Assembly: GCA_002375695.1 (NCBI GenBank)
Contig: DFMO01000015.1
Location: 62,001-126,000, forward strand
Direction: 5' to 3'
DNA: 64,000 bases
Source of the DNA: Flavobacteriaceae bacterium UBA3591
Lineage (GTDB): Bacteria; Bacteroidota; Bacteroidia; Flavobacteriales; Flavobacteriaceae
Shown here: positions 43,885-53,437 of the stretch, one piece after another
How the letters are laid out: each line of letters opens with the position of its first letter
Numbering within the stretch: the stretch's first letter is position 1
Program-made: the position numbers and the translations under genes
Notes under the pieces: model-generated
The model's database searches: none
Told to the model about the DNA's origin: nothing
What the model saw: only the letters and a program-made list of their open reading frames with translations

Positions 43885-44967
43885 TCATTGTAATAAATTT
43901 ATATGATTTTCCACCATCTTGTTTAACCCAAAATTTTCTTCAATTTTAGAACGAGTATTTTGAGTTATCGATTTAGATCCCTCTACCAAGTTTACTACAA
44001 TGTCTTTTAGTTTTTGAACATTATTAGCTTGAAATATATAACCATTATTATTATGAGAAACAATTTCCAAATTCCCACCCACTGGTGTTGTAATTACCGG
44101 TACATTGGCAGCTAAACTTTCTAGAATTGTCAAACTAAAACATTCCATATGAGTAGGATGTAGTAAGTAATCGTACTTATAAAAGGTTTCGGATAGATTA
44201 GGCGAACTACCCTTAAAGCTAAAATTTTTCTCAACCTTCAAGTCTTTTATTTGTTTTAAAAGCTGCTTCTCATAGGGCCCTTCGCCATAAACATCAATCG
44301 TTAATTCTTTTTTTAATTCTTGTGGAAGGTTAGCTACAGCAGCAATTAAGTCTTGTATACCTTTTGATTTTCGCAGATGCGAAGCCACTAAAAATGTAGG
44401 TTTTTCTGTATTTCGGACGGGCCTCACCCTTATATTTTCCAACAAAATTCCGTTATAAATAACTTGGCATTTCGGTTTTATTTGTTTGCCAAAATCGCTT
44501 ATTAATTCATTTACAGTATAGTTTGACACCCCAACAAAAACATCAATAAATCTTGAATAAAGAATTCCTTTTATGCGCTTTATTATTGTCTTTTTTAAAG
44601 GATAACCGTTTAAAGGTCGTGGGTTATGATCTACTGCAATAATTTTGGCAGATAATAATTTATTTACGGTTTTAAAAAATGGGGTGCAAATTTCTAAAAA
44701 ATGTGTGATGACGTGCGAATACGTTACTTGATTTTTTTGTAAATGATTTAAAAATGAGCTTTCAATAGACTGCCCGTTAGCTGAGATAATGTTCAATTTT
44801 TGATAATCTCCATGATTTTTACTATTCGGAAAAAACCAGTTGACTATTACATTTGCTTCGCGGCATTTGGCATCAAACTCCCAAAAAAAATAATCCATAC
44901 CTCCTATTCTATTGGGCATAAGTTTATAATTACAGAGAACGGCTATTCTTTTTTTTGCTATACCCAT
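43885..44967 (-). CDS. Glycosyltransferase family 4
   Basis: 360 aa, ATG start, 10-base overlap with the gene upstream. N-terminal RIAVLCNYKLMPNRIGGMDYFFWEFD; donor half FLVASHLRKSKGIQDLIAAVANL, FSFKGSSPNLSETFYKYDYLLHPTHMECFSLTILESLAANVPVITTPVGGNLEIVSHNNNGYIF with the second Glu in ILESL. GT-B fold, cytoplasmic. It is the gene directly after the nonulosonate block in transcription order. Confidence 0.9.
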   Translation of the reverse strand: MGIAKKRIAVLCNYKLMPNRIGGMDYFFWEFDAKCREANVIVNWFFPNSKNHGDYQKLNIISANGQSIESSFLNHLQKNQVTYSHVITHFLEICTPFFKTVNKLLSAKIIAVDHNPRPLNGYPLKKTIIKRIKGILYSRFIDVFVGVSNYTVNELISDFGKQIKPKCQVIYNGILLENIRVRPVRNTEKPTFLVASHLRKSKGIQDLIAAVANLPQELKKELTIDVYGEGPYEKQLLKQIKDLKVEKNFSFKGSSPNLSETFYKYDYLLHPTHMECFSLTILESLAANVPVITTPVGGNLEIVSHNNNGYIFQANNVQKLKDIVVNLVEGSKSITQNTRSKIEENFGLNKMVENHINLLQ

Positions 44968-46358
44968 CGTCTCAAGGTTTTGGCAATGCGTTGGCTTGTA
45001 CCCTTTAAAGGTTTGCCTATTTGCTGTGAAAGTAATAATTTTCGTTCAGATTGATTCGCATTGGGATTTTCCAAATAAAATCGAATTGACTCAATTAATT
45101 CACTTTTATTTTTAGCAATTTTGGTGGCATTGCTTTCCACTACATATTCAATATGTTCGTAATTAAGAAAGCGACCGTCATTGTACAAATCATTTTCCTT
45201 TGTACCGAAAACTGGATTTATTACTGGTTTATCAAATTGCATAAAATCAAGACTCATGGTTGAAAGCATATTAATATTTAAATCTGAGAACGCAAGAATT
45301 GCTCGTAAACACTTAACATCTTGAATAGAAGGTACACGTTGTGACCAGGCTTCTTGATGGCCGTACCGACTTATTTTCCAATCTGGATAATTCCAAATAA
45401 TAAAAGGAAATTTTTCCGAAATTTCCTTAAACCGCTTTGGGTCTTCTGCGGGAGAAGTACGCACTATAAAATTGAATTTGGGCAGGTGTCCATGCTGTAA
45501 AGCTTCGGCAATTGTTTCAATATAAAGCTCGTCATTTTTACTTGTGGATATATCGCCACAACTAAAACAGACTGTTTTTAAACTGGAATTTAAATGAAAC
45601 TGCTTTTGAAACTCTTTAAAAGTGATAGCATATCTGGGTAAAACATAGGGTTCAAATTGTGGAGTACCAACTATCTGAATATCCGAAGCCTTTACATTTT
45701 TGTAAAAGCGAAGAAGATCAACTTTCATTAATTCACTCCACACCAAATAGTTATTAAAATTGGCTGCCATTCTACCTTTTGAAGCTAAATTATCCCAACT
45801 AAATATAAAGGCCGAAGTATTAATATTTAATTTATTTGCTGCATAAACCAAAGGCGCAATATAGGGTGGGCGTTGATGTGTAAAAAAAAGCTGATCTGGT
45901 TTTTCAATTTTTAGAATCGAAAAATAGCTTTTTGTAATCGATTTGTTTTTAAAAGTGTATTGTTGAAGTTTGTTGAAAAAGGCAATCCATTTTTCACTAT
46001 GCAAGTACTGTGTAATTTTAAATATTAAACGAGTAGCATATCCACGAGAAGTTTTACTCTTAGACCTATTGGCATTTAAATTATCTGCAATTCCAAAATT
46101 GCCATTTTTATGATTTTGAAGATGCGCTATTTCTTTTGTTTTTCTAAAAAACCAAGTAAAAAAGTGCTCTTCAAATACTTCGAGTTCGATAATACGACAA
46201 TTAGTAATCCCATCATAAACCGAAGCGGGTAGACAAGAGAAGATAACCACTTCATCGAAGTTTCGGTCTGCTTCTGTTAAAAAATCGCTCAATACAAAAT
46301 TTCGGAAACCTACGCCGTCGGTAATTACAATGGCCAGTTTTTTAGAACTCAAATTCAT
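44958..46358 (-). CDS. GT-B-like UDP-glycosyltransferase/surface carbohydrate protein
   Basis: 466 aa, ATG start overlapping the neuC stop by 4 bases (ATGA). It has no clear GT4 EX7E block. N-terminal LAIVITDGVGFRNFVLSDFL; central FFTHQRPPYIAPLVYAANKL and FIFSWDNLASKGRM, a phrase shared by flavobacterial 'UDP-glycosyltransferase' proteins; later VGTPQFEPYV and LSTMSLDFMQFDKPVINPVFG, resembling the nucleotide-binding half of GT-B enzymes such as CDP-glycerol transferases. The tight coupling to neuC makes a role with the nonulosonic acid plausible, but that is inference. Confidence 0.7.
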   Translation of the reverse strand: MNLSSKKLAIVITDGVGFRNFVLSDFLTEADRNFDEVVIFSCLPASVYDGITNCRIIELEVFEEHFFTWFFRKTKEIAHLQNHKNGNFGIADNLNANRSKSKTSRGYATRLIFKITQYLHSEKWIAFFNKLQQYTFKNKSITKSYFSILKIEKPDQLFFTHQRPPYIAPLVYAANKLNINTSAFIFSWDNLASKGRMAANFNNYLVWSELMKVDLLRFYKNVKASDIQIVGTPQFEPYVLPRYAITFKEFQKQFHLNSSLKTVCFSCGDISTSKNDELYIETIAEALQHGHLPKFNFIVRTSPAEDPKRFKEISEKFPFIIWNYPDWKISRYGHQEAWSQRVPSIQDVKCLRAILAFSDLNINMLSTMSLDFMQFDKPVINPVFGTKENDLYNDGRFLNYEHIEYVVESNATKIAKNKSELIESIRFYLENPNANQSERKLLLSQQIGKPLKGTSQRIAKTLRRWV

Positions 46359-47473
46359 AAAGTAACAAACTGTTTTTGATGGTTAACAGACCATAGGTTT
46401 TTTTGTAGTAAGCATTCCAAAAACAACACATCACTCTTCCCGTCGCCAAAACTTTGGATATCTGGCGCGACCTTTTTAAACTTTGAATTTAATGCTGAAA
46501 CAATTTCGTTGTAGCTATAACTAACGTTTATAATATGGCTGTGTAGCGCTCTGTTTTCCTGCCGTGTACCTATATTAATTGTAGGCACTCCATAATATGG
46601 TGCCTCTCTAATTCCCGCGCTAGAATTACCAATAATAAACTGAGCATTTTTTAATAGCACTAAGAAATACTCGAAACGAATGGACGGTATTACTCGAAAT
46701 CTTTTGTGTTCTTTTAAATTTTTAAATGCTGAAATAATCTCGCTACTTCCCAAATCGTTGTTGGGGTAGACTACCACAAAGTTTTTATTACTATCGACTA
46801 AAGCTTTGGTAAAGTTTGAAATATATTTCGCTATATTATTAATTTCGGTAGTAATGGGATGGAAAATAGCGATGCCGTATTCCTGAAATTGAATTTCATA
46901 ATATTTTCGAACTTCAGCTATTTCAGGTAAATTTTCTGAAAACATAGTATCTACATCGGGAGAACCAATTATATAAATCGATTCGGGAACTTCTCCCATT
47001 TGAATGAGTCTCGTTTTAGCCAATTTATTAGCGACAAAATGAATATGGCTCATTTTGGTAGTGGCGTGCCGTATAAGTTCGTCAATCGTGCCCGAAACTT
47101 CGCCCCCTTCAATATGGGCCACCAAAATATTATTTAAAGAACCCACTGTAGCTCCTGCTAAGGTTTCGAGTCGGTCGCCGTGTACAACAATTAAATGGGG
47201 TTTTACCTCCTTTACAAAACGAGAGAATCCCTCAATCGTTTTGGCCAAGGTTAAGTCCATTGTTGATTCGTCTGTATGATTGGCAAAGGTGTAGATATTA
47301 CTAAAGCCACAGCGTTCAACTTCTATAAGGGTATAGCCGTATTCCTCTTGCAAGTGCATTCCAGTGACAAAAACGTAGGGGTCGAATTTTGAATGCGATT
47401 CTAAAATAGAAATTAACGATTTTATTTTACCAAAATCGGCCCGCGTTCCAGTAAGAAATGCTATTTTTTTCAT
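46355..47473 (-). CDS. neuC: UDP-N-acetylglucosamine 2-epimerase (hydrolysing), NeuC-like
   Basis: 372 aa, ATG overlapping the neuB stop (ATGA). Hydrolysing 2-epimerase signatures: FLTGTRADFGKIKSLI at the N-terminus, LIVVHGDRLETLAGATVGSLNNILVAHIEGGEVSGTIDELIRHATTKMSHIHF, and GNSSAGIREAPYYGVPTINIGTRQENR. NeuC converts UDP-GlcNAc to ManNAc plus UDP for sialic acid synthesis; the LegG/NeuC relatives acting on UDP-diNAc-bacillosamine look very similar and cannot be excluded. The gene lies in a neuA-neuB-neuC order on the minus strand. Confidence 0.9.
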   Translation of the reverse strand: MKKIAFLTGTRADFGKIKSLISILESHSKFDPYVFVTGMHLQEEYGYTLIEVERCGFSNIYTFANHTDESTMDLTLAKTIEGFSRFVKEVKPHLIVVHGDRLETLAGATVGSLNNILVAHIEGGEVSGTIDELIRHATTKMSHIHFVANKLAKTRLIQMGEVPESIYIIGSPDVDTMFSENLPEIAEVRKYYEIQFQEYGIAIFHPITTEINNIAKYISNFTKALVDSNKNFVVVYPNNDLGSSEIISAFKNLKEHKRFRVIPSIRFEYFLVLLKNAQFIIGNSSAGIREAPYYGVPTINIGTRQENRALHSHIINVSYSYNEIVSALNSKFKKVAPDIQSFGDGKSDVLFLECLLQKNLWSVNHQKQFVTL

Positions 47474-48531
47474 AATTCGAATCCTGTCTTTTCAACAATC
47501 CATTCTTGTTTAAGTTGTGTATCAATAGGAATATTTTGAGCGGCAGTTTTACCTAAAAGCTTTTTATAATCTTCGGCTTTAATTTCACCGGTTCCCGGTC
47601 GCTTTACCCAAATGTTTTCTTTTGTAAATACATCGCCTTTTTTAATAGGCGCTATTGCGCAAACGGTCGCAAAGGCAAACTCCATGGTTACCTGTTCTTC
47701 TTTGGCGGCTTGTTTTTTGCCTCCACGCATTTGCCAAATTTCCTTTGTTCCAGTAATTAAATTCGCGCACTCGGCTTTATCCATACTGCAAACTATATCG
47801 GGACCTGTTCTATCCTTATGATCTGTAAAATGTCTTTCCAAAATAGATGCCCCCAATGCCACAGCCCCAAAACAAGCATTGTTATTTAAAGTATGGTCGC
47901 TTAAACCAAAAACCTTATCTGGAAAAGCTCGATGAAGTTCTAACATAGCGCCATAACGTACTAATTGGGGAGGTGTAGGATATAAATTTGTTGTATGAAG
48001 TAAAGCCAATGGAACCTTGTGTTTCTCAAAAACTTTAACTGCCTTAGCTACACTTTCTATAGAATTCATACCTGTACTTAAAATCACTGGTTTTTTAAAG
48101 GAAGCTATATGCTCTAAAAGCGGGTAATTGTTGCATTCTCCACTTCCAATTTTATAGGCTGGCACATTAAATTTTTCGAGTCTATTGGCAGCGGCTCGGG
48201 AAAAAGGTGTACTAATAAATAACATATTTTGTGCTTCCACATATTGTTTAAGCGCAAGCTCATCGGTAGTAGAAAGAGCACACCTTTCCATAATTTCATA
48301 AATAGACTCATTAGCATTACCCGGAATTACATTTTTTGCAGCGCTACTCATCTCGTCTTCCACAATGTGCGTTTGATGCTTAACCACCTCTACCCCAGCC
48401 TTCTTTGCCGCATCGACCATTTGTTTGGCAACCTGCAAAGAACCGCCATGATTAATACCTATTTCGGCAATAACTAAAGGAGGAAAGTCGGGACCAATAG
48501 CTCTATTTCCTATCGTAAATTTTGGACTCAA
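47470..48531 (-). CDS. neuB: N-acetylneuraminate synthase family protein NeuB
   Basis: 353 aa, TTG start (SPKFTIGNRAIGPDFPPLVIAEIGINHGG). TIM-barrel NeuB motifs: AEIGINHGGS, VVKHQTH, YKIGSGECNNYPLLEHIA, ILSTGMNSI, LLHTTNLYPTPPQLVRYGAM, GLSDHT and ASILERHFTDHKDRTGPDIVCSMD. A C-terminal SAF/antifreeze-like domain follows (FTKENIWVKRPGTGEIKAEDYKKLLGKTAAQ). It condenses ManNAc (or a related hexosamine) with phosphoenolpyruvate to a nonulosonic acid. It is coupled to neuC by a 4-base overlap; neuA lies upstream across a 130-base gap. Confidence 0.95.
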   Translation of the reverse strand: MSPKFTIGNRAIGPDFPPLVIAEIGINHGGSLQVAKQMVDAAKKAGVEVVKHQTHIVEDEMSSAAKNVIPGNANESIYEIMERCALSTTDELALKQYVEAQNMLFISTPFSRAAANRLEKFNVPAYKIGSGECNNYPLLEHIASFKKPVILSTGMNSIESVAKAVKVFEKHKVPLALLHTTNLYPTPPQLVRYGAMLELHRAFPDKVFGLSDHTLNNNACFGAVALGASILERHFTDHKDRTGPDIVCSMDKAECANLITGTKEIWQMRGGKKQAAKEEQVTMEFAFATVCAIAPIKKGDVFTKENIWVKRPGTGEIKAEDYKKLLGKTAAQNIPIDTQLKQEWIVEKTGFEL

Positions 48532-48661
48532 TGTAAGGAAGATTTTTATTAGGTTAAAGTATCTAAAAATTAAATAGCAGCCAAATAATAACTTAGTTTA
48601 ACCGGTAAAAATTTTTTAAATTATTCTTCACGGAAATGAAGCGTATTAAAGACCAAAGACC

Positions 48662-49339
48662 TTAAAAAGGTTTAAATTTAGAAAGATAAAGTTCTGCCAA
48701 TTCTAAGTCTTCTTTTGTATCGATATCAATTTCGGCATAAGGGTGATTTACGATAAATGGCAAGTTTTTTTCACCTATTATTTTTTTTTCTAAAACCAAG
48801 TGAGCTTTTATAATATACAACAAACCATTCTCAAAATATAATGGATCTAAATCCTGACTTCGTTGCCCTATATTATAATTAAACGGTACAAATTTACCCT
48901 CTATAATTTTACCAAATTTTTGATGGTTACGAGTAACAGTCATTGCGCTGTCATAAGCTCCATCAGTAAAAGCTCCAAAACAATCTGAAATTAAGTTTTG
49001 TGGTCTTAGCGGATTTGTTGGCTGTAGAAGGATTACGTTTTCAACATTGAAATCTATAGACTGTAAAACGTGTCTAAGTGCGGTGACGGTTGGCTCTAAA
49101 TCGCCGCTTAGAGATTCTGGACGTATGACTACTTTGGCGCCGTTGGCTTCGGCAATTTGAGCTATTTTGTAGTCATTTGTTGTTACATAAATCTCGTCTA
49201 TATAGTCATTATTAACTTTTGCATAGTTGATACTATGACTAATTAAGGGTTGACCGTCAAATTTTGCCAGATTTTTATTAGGAAAGCGTTTTGAGTTTCC
49301 CCGAGCTGGAATTATAGCTATTGTTTTTTTAATGGTCAA
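48662..49339 (-). CDS. neuA: CMP-nonulosonic acid synthetase (acylneuraminate cytidylyltransferase) NeuA
   Basis: 225 aa, TTG start (TIKKTIAIIPARGNSKRFPNKNLAKFDGQPLISHSI). The nucleotide-binding IIPARGNSKRFPNKN is the cytidylyltransferase hallmark, followed by IYVTTNDYKIAQIAEANGA, RPESLSGDLEPTVTALRHVL, ILLQPTNPLRPQN and ENGLLYIIK. It activates the sugar made by NeuB with CTP. A 10-base gap separates it from the upstream GT2. The 130 bases after it before neuB show no convincing promoter. Confidence 0.93.
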   Translation of the reverse strand: MTIKKTIAIIPARGNSKRFPNKNLAKFDGQPLISHSINYAKVNNDYIDEIYVTTNDYKIAQIAEANGAKVVIRPESLSGDLEPTVTALRHVLQSIDFNVENVILLQPTNPLRPQNLISDCFGAFTDGAYDSAMTVTRNHQKFGKIIEGKFVPFNYNIGQRSQDLDPLYFENGLLYIIKAHLVLEKKIIGEKNLPFIVNHPYAEIDIDTKEDLELAELYLSKFKPF

Positions 49340-49349
49340 TTATTAAAAT

Positions 49350-50246
49350 TTATTTCCTTCCAGGAAAAGGTAAGGATTCTTTAAGTTTAATTACATCGAG
49401 ATCTACAGGTTCTCTGTATTTCATTAATAGAGGTAATTTAAAAATACATAAAAAGAATGTTTTAAAGAAAATTTTTAGATACTTAAAATCTGTTAGTGCA
49501 TATTTATTCAAATTGTGATAGTAAAGTTTCCCTATCTTTTTAATTGGATTGGGATAGTACACAAAATAATAAAAAGTGCTATTTTTTAACTGCTTACCGA
49601 AACGGAAATAATTTTTTCCTTGCTCTAGTCGATTTTGCACATTTATACGGTGATTTACAGCAATTGCGTTAGTATAGAGTATGGTATAGTTCTTTGATAA
49701 TACTTCAATACTAAGACAGTTTTCTTCGCCATAAATATCAATCCATTCAGGAAAGCCTCGCGTAGCATTGTAAACATCACTTCTAACAGCGAATCCACAT
49801 CCCACAAATTCTGAACATGGATACTCAATTAGACTTTGATTAGCTTGTTTTGTTAAATCTTCCTTATTATAAACTCCCGTTATTTCTTTAAAAGCAATAA
49901 TGCCTACTTTCGGATGTCGTTGAAAAATTGCAATACACTTTTCAATAAAATCAGGCTGTATTGGATGAGCATCATCATCAAATCCTATTATATATTTGCC
50001 AGAAGCTTTTATAAACAATAAGCTGCGTGCTTTTGATGCGCCTACACTTTTTGCAATAGTTGTCCATTTTACCCAAGGAAATTCTCTAGCCAATTTGCTT
50101 GAATTGTCTGTACAACCGTCCAAAAAAACTAAAACCTCATGTTTCGTTATATCTATACAAGACGCTAGGATAGAGAGGGTCTTCTGAAGCTCTATCTTGC
50201 GGTTTTTTGAAACGATGCAAATAGATATTTCCATTTTATTTTCCAC
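49350..50246 (-). CDS. Glycosyltransferase family 2
   Basis: 298 aa from GTG at 50246, which shares a base with the preceding stop (TAGTG); an ATG 12 bases later (MEISICIVSKNR) is an equally good start. GT2 blocks: VFLDGCTDNSSKLA, VGASKARSLLFIKASGKYIIGFDDDAHP (DDD), FVGCGFAVRSDVYNATRGFPEWIDIYGEENCLSIEVL. The C-terminus has hydrophobic stretches (IFFKTFFLCIFKLPLLM) that may associate with the membrane. It immediately precedes neuA in transcription order. Confidence 0.87.
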   Translation of the reverse strand: MENKMEISICIVSKNRKIELQKTLSILASCIDITKHEVLVFLDGCTDNSSKLAREFPWVKWTTIAKSVGASKARSLLFIKASGKYIIGFDDDAHPIQPDFIEKCIAIFQRHPKVGIIAFKEITGVYNKEDLTKQANQSLIEYPCSEFVGCGFAVRSDVYNATRGFPEWIDIYGEENCLSIEVLSKNYTILYTNAIAVNHRINVQNRLEQGKNYFRFGKQLKNSTFYYFVYYPNPIKKIGKLYYHNLNKYALTDFKYLKIFFKTFFLCIFKLPLLMKYREPVDLDVIKLKESLPFPGRK

Positions 50247-51490
50247 TATAAATCGTTAATTGTATGAGCCATTTTTAAAGATGAAAAATATAATTCTAAG
50301 TCAGAACGATTTAGATTAAACTTAAATGGAGAGTTTTTCCATTCGGTATACATTATATTTAGCAAAGAAACAATCCCCTGTACATCACCTGCATTTGCCG
50401 CATATTTATAATTCTCACCTAGAAGACTTCTACTTTCACTATTTTTTGGCCCTAAATGAATTATTGGTCTGTTAGCCTGAACTAAATTTGGGAATTTAGC
50501 AGGAAGAAATGGACTGATTTCTGATACTGCTTCTAATATAATATTGGCTGAAGCTTTTGTTTCCATTAATCGGACTTGATTATAATGCATAGCACCGTTA
50601 CTTATATAAATTGAAGGAATTGCATTGCATGTTGTTGACAATTTCGGTTGATGGTAAGATGAGGAACCAACTAAAAGTAATTGACTATTATTTGCTGCTT
50701 CAGGCAAATTTCGTAAAAATATCTGCCACGCTTCAATTAACGGAAAAGGATTACGTTGTTTTAATAAATTCCCTGCGTGTAAAACCGTGAATTTATCTTT
50801 TTCAAAAAAATTAGGTAAGTAAGTCTTTTTAATTAAACTAGAAGAGGGCATTTGATGTGGCAAGATAACAGCTTTTTCTATAAAGACATCATGAAATTGC
50901 CCCATCCATTGAGACAATGATTTAGAAGGATAACCTAGCCATTTTGCACTATTTGCAACCTCTAAAAAAAATTTCTCTTTTTGTAAATGACCCGCCTCAT
51001 TCCATTCGTAAGGAGAGGGATACCAATGAAAAGGATAAGGATCGTGGATATATGCAAGCCATTTATTCTGCCATTGCGGAAGCATTAGTAGAGTATAATG
51101 GGCTCGGTAGCTTGCGCCTTTACTCAAAGTAATTATTAGGTCGTAGTCCTCCGTATTTTCAACTTTTAACGCTTTCGCCATACTGTTGGCATCATTCTTA
51201 AAGGTAAAGGAAAACCCAAATAAATTCTCCAAGAATTTTGAAATATTTGTTTTGGTTAGTCTTTGAAAAACTCGTTGTGAACGACTTAAAAAATAATTAA
51301 TATCCAATTTGTTTTCTTTTACAAGAATAGTGTGGACATTATCAATCACTATTTTTTTATGAGAGAAATGATAAATTTTTAATTTAAAATTTTGCTCTTT
51401 TAAAGATTTAATAAAAGCTTGGCGCGCTTTACCTGCACTACTGCCATTTACATCTATGGTTTCTGCCAGTATTAATATTTTTTTAGACAT
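50246..51490 (-). CDS. GT4-like (GT-B fold) glycosyltransferase
   Basis: 414 aa, ATG start (SKKILILAETIDVNGSSAGKARQAFIKSL). The acceptor half contains IITLSKGASYRAHYTLLMLP and WLAYIHDPYPFHWYP; the donor half FTVLHAGNLLKQRNPFPLIEAWQIFL, LLLVGSSSYHQP and KASANIILEAVSEISPFLPAKFPNLVQANRPIIHLGP. The pattern is that of divergent GT4 enzymes, with the donor Glu probably in ILEAVSE. The sugar is unknown. Confidence 0.78.
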   Translation of the reverse strand: MSKKILILAETIDVNGSSAGKARQAFIKSLKEQNFKLKIYHFSHKKIVIDNVHTILVKENKLDINYFLSRSQRVFQRLTKTNISKFLENLFGFSFTFKNDANSMAKALKVENTEDYDLIITLSKGASYRAHYTLLMLPQWQNKWLAYIHDPYPFHWYPSPYEWNEAGHLQKEKFFLEVANSAKWLGYPSKSLSQWMGQFHDVFIEKAVILPHQMPSSSLIKKTYLPNFFEKDKFTVLHAGNLLKQRNPFPLIEAWQIFLRNLPEAANNSQLLLVGSSSYHQPKLSTTCNAIPSIYISNGAMHYNQVRLMETKASANIILEAVSEISPFLPAKFPNLVQANRPIIHLGPKNSESRSLLGENYKYAANAGDVQGIVSLLNIMYTEWKNSPFKFNLNRSDLELYFSSLKMAHTINDL

Positions 51491-51492
51491 AT

Positions 51493-52428
51493 TTAAGAAA
51501 GGCGTTTTTTAATACGCAATACAAGTTTTATTAAAGGACTAAAATTATATCGTAATTTTTCCTTCAATCGCTGTGCACTTGATAAACTAGATTGATTTAT
51601 CAAATGAGAAAAAAGTTCGTAGCTATTTAATTGTACACTTAACCAACTAAAATACTTAATTAATTCTGGCGTCCATTTATTCTTCATCTCCAAATTAGTA
51701 ATAATAAGTTTGGCTGCATTAATCTTGCTTTTCATTCTAAGCTGATTGCCTTTCCAATATTCCCCTGTATTTGAGTCTGAATGTTTTCTATTAAAATACA
51801 AAACACAATCCAATACTATTCCGTGCCAGTATTCACACAATATTCGCTGAAAGCACTCCCATTCTTCCGCAAATTGTAACTTTTCATTAAAATATAAATT
51901 TGAAAAGCACTCTTTTCTCCATAAAACAGTACAAGAAGCCATAGGTACTGTATTTTTTATAATCTTAGCAACTATATTATTATCTGTTAAATAGTAACGA
52001 AAATTAGATATTTCACTCAGTTGATTATAATTAAAATTACCTTTAAATGATTGCTTCTGATAATGGCAGAAATATAAATCTAGATTATTAGTTAGCTCAT
52101 TTACACATATTTCAATGTTTTGAGGGTGGACGATATCGTCATCATCAAAAAATATTATATAATCTCCTTTTGCTTCATCCAAACCATAATTTCTACTTCC
52201 TGGTAAACCTTTCTTATATTTCGACGTTCTTTTTAAATACTTAAATCTTTTATCTTCATTTAAAAGTGGCTCTAAAATTTCTTCGGTATCATCTGCTCCC
52301 CCATCATCTATAATAATACACTCCCAATTTTTAAAGGTTTGATCTTGAATAGATTTTATAGATTCCATAATATATTTGGCCCTGTTATAAGTGGCCATTA
52401 TAATGGAGACTTTAGGTAATGTATTCAA
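51493..52428 (-). CDS. Glycosyltransferase family 2
   Basis: 311 aa, TTG start (NTLPKVSIIMATYNRAKYIMESIKSI). IIIDDGGADDTEEIL, GLPGSRNYGLDEAKGDYIIFFDDDDIVHP (metal site) and the acceptor region ASCTVLWRKECF...FAEEWECFQRIL. The substituted DDGG (usually DDGS) is conservative. It is 2 bases downstream of the next GT2; part of a run of four GT2 genes (51493-55347). Confidence 0.9.
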   Translation of the reverse strand: MNTLPKVSIIMATYNRAKYIMESIKSIQDQTFKNWECIIIDDGGADDTEEILEPLLNEDKRFKYLKRTSKYKKGLPGSRNYGLDEAKGDYIIFFDDDDIVHPQNIEICVNELTNNLDLYFCHYQKQSFKGNFNYNQLSEISNFRYYLTDNNIVAKIIKNTVPMASCTVLWRKECFSNLYFNEKLQFAEEWECFQRILCEYWHGIVLDCVLYFNRKHSDSNTGEYWKGNQLRMKSKINAAKLIITNLEMKNKWTPELIKYFSWLSVQLNSYELFSHLINQSSLSSAQRLKEKLRYNFSPLIKLVLRIKKRLS

Positions 52429-52429
52429 A

Positions 52430-53437
52430 TTAAGGAAATAAACAGTGTAACGAATAATTTAAGGTTGTTTTTTTACTAAAAGATGGATGAAGCAAAATCC
52501 ATCTTTCATATTTTAAAACCCAAACTAATGTTTTAAAATTACAATTATGTGTAATCAGTTGATTTCTTAAAGTTGTTTCAAATCCCCACATAATTACATC
52601 TTTCTTTAAATATTTAGAAATAACTTTTAAAAGATCTTTTTCAATAGCACGACGTTCTTTTAAAAAATCAATAATAAATATTGGTTCATTTAGTATGTTT
52701 TTTGTTAAAAAATTAAAGGTGTTTTTATTCCAATTAAAATCAATAGATTGCTTTTCAAACAATTTAAGTATACCTTCTTTATGTCTATTCATTGTATCAT
52801 TATTTCTCCGTATGTCTGCTGTTAAGCTATTTGCATGTATTCTATATTGGTATAAATTATCGTCTAAATGATAAAATTTAAAATGAGTCCAGGCTCTCAA
52901 CCAAAAATCATAATCCTCCAATAAAAAAAGAGATTCATCAAACCCTTTCAATTCTTTATAAACCTTTCTTTTATACAAAAATGAGGCACCTATTTTGTTT
53001 CCAAAAAAGAGGTATTCCGTTGGTCCTGCTATATGTACTCTCTTTAAATCTCCCTGCCTATTGACTATGTCGTAATTTGAATAGACAATGTCTGCATCTT
53101 GCTTTTTAATAGCGTGTAATAGATGTTTTAAAAAATGGGGTTTTAATATATTATCGTCTGAAGTCCAAGTGAAAAACTCTCCAGAAGCAGCTCTATGACC
53201 AATGTTAAGACTCGCTGGCAGCAGTTTATTTACTGGATTATGAATCACTGTTACGCGATTATCTTTTAATTTATATTTTTCTGCAATTTCTCGAGTGGTG
53301 TCAGAAGAGCAATCATTAACTATTATCAGCTCAAATTTCTTATATGTTTGAGCCAAACAACTTTCTATAGCTTGTGAAAGAAACTTTTCTCCATTATACA
53401 CAGGAAGAATAATTGATATAAAATTATCATCTTGCAT
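52430..53437 (-). CDS. Glycosyltransferase family 2
   Basis: 335 aa, ATG start, 11-base overlap with the gene upstream. SIILPVYNGEKFLSQAIESCLAQTYKKFELIIVNDCSSDTT, LPASLNIGHRAASGEFFTWTSDDNIL (T-S-D-D metal site) and ASFLYKRKVYKELKGFDESLFLLEDYDFWLRA, a typical GT2 acceptor block. The C-terminal third is basic and helical. Different in its N-terminal sequence from the two near-identical GT2s upstream, so not part of that recent exchange. Confidence 0.9.
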   Translation of the reverse strand: MQDDNFISIILPVYNGEKFLSQAIESCLAQTYKKFELIIVNDCSSDTTREIAEKYKLKDNRVTVIHNPVNKLLPASLNIGHRAASGEFFTWTSDDNILKPHFLKHLLHAIKKQDADIVYSNYDIVNRQGDLKRVHIAGPTEYLFFGNKIGASFLYKRKVYKELKGFDESLFLLEDYDFWLRAWTHFKFYHLDDNLYQYRIHANSLTADIRRNNDTMNRHKEGILKLFEKQSIDFNWNKNTFNFLTKNILNEPIFIIDFLKERRAIEKDLLKVISKYLKKDVIMWGFETTLRNQLITHNCNFKTLVWVLKYERWILLHPSFSKKTTLNYSLHCLFP

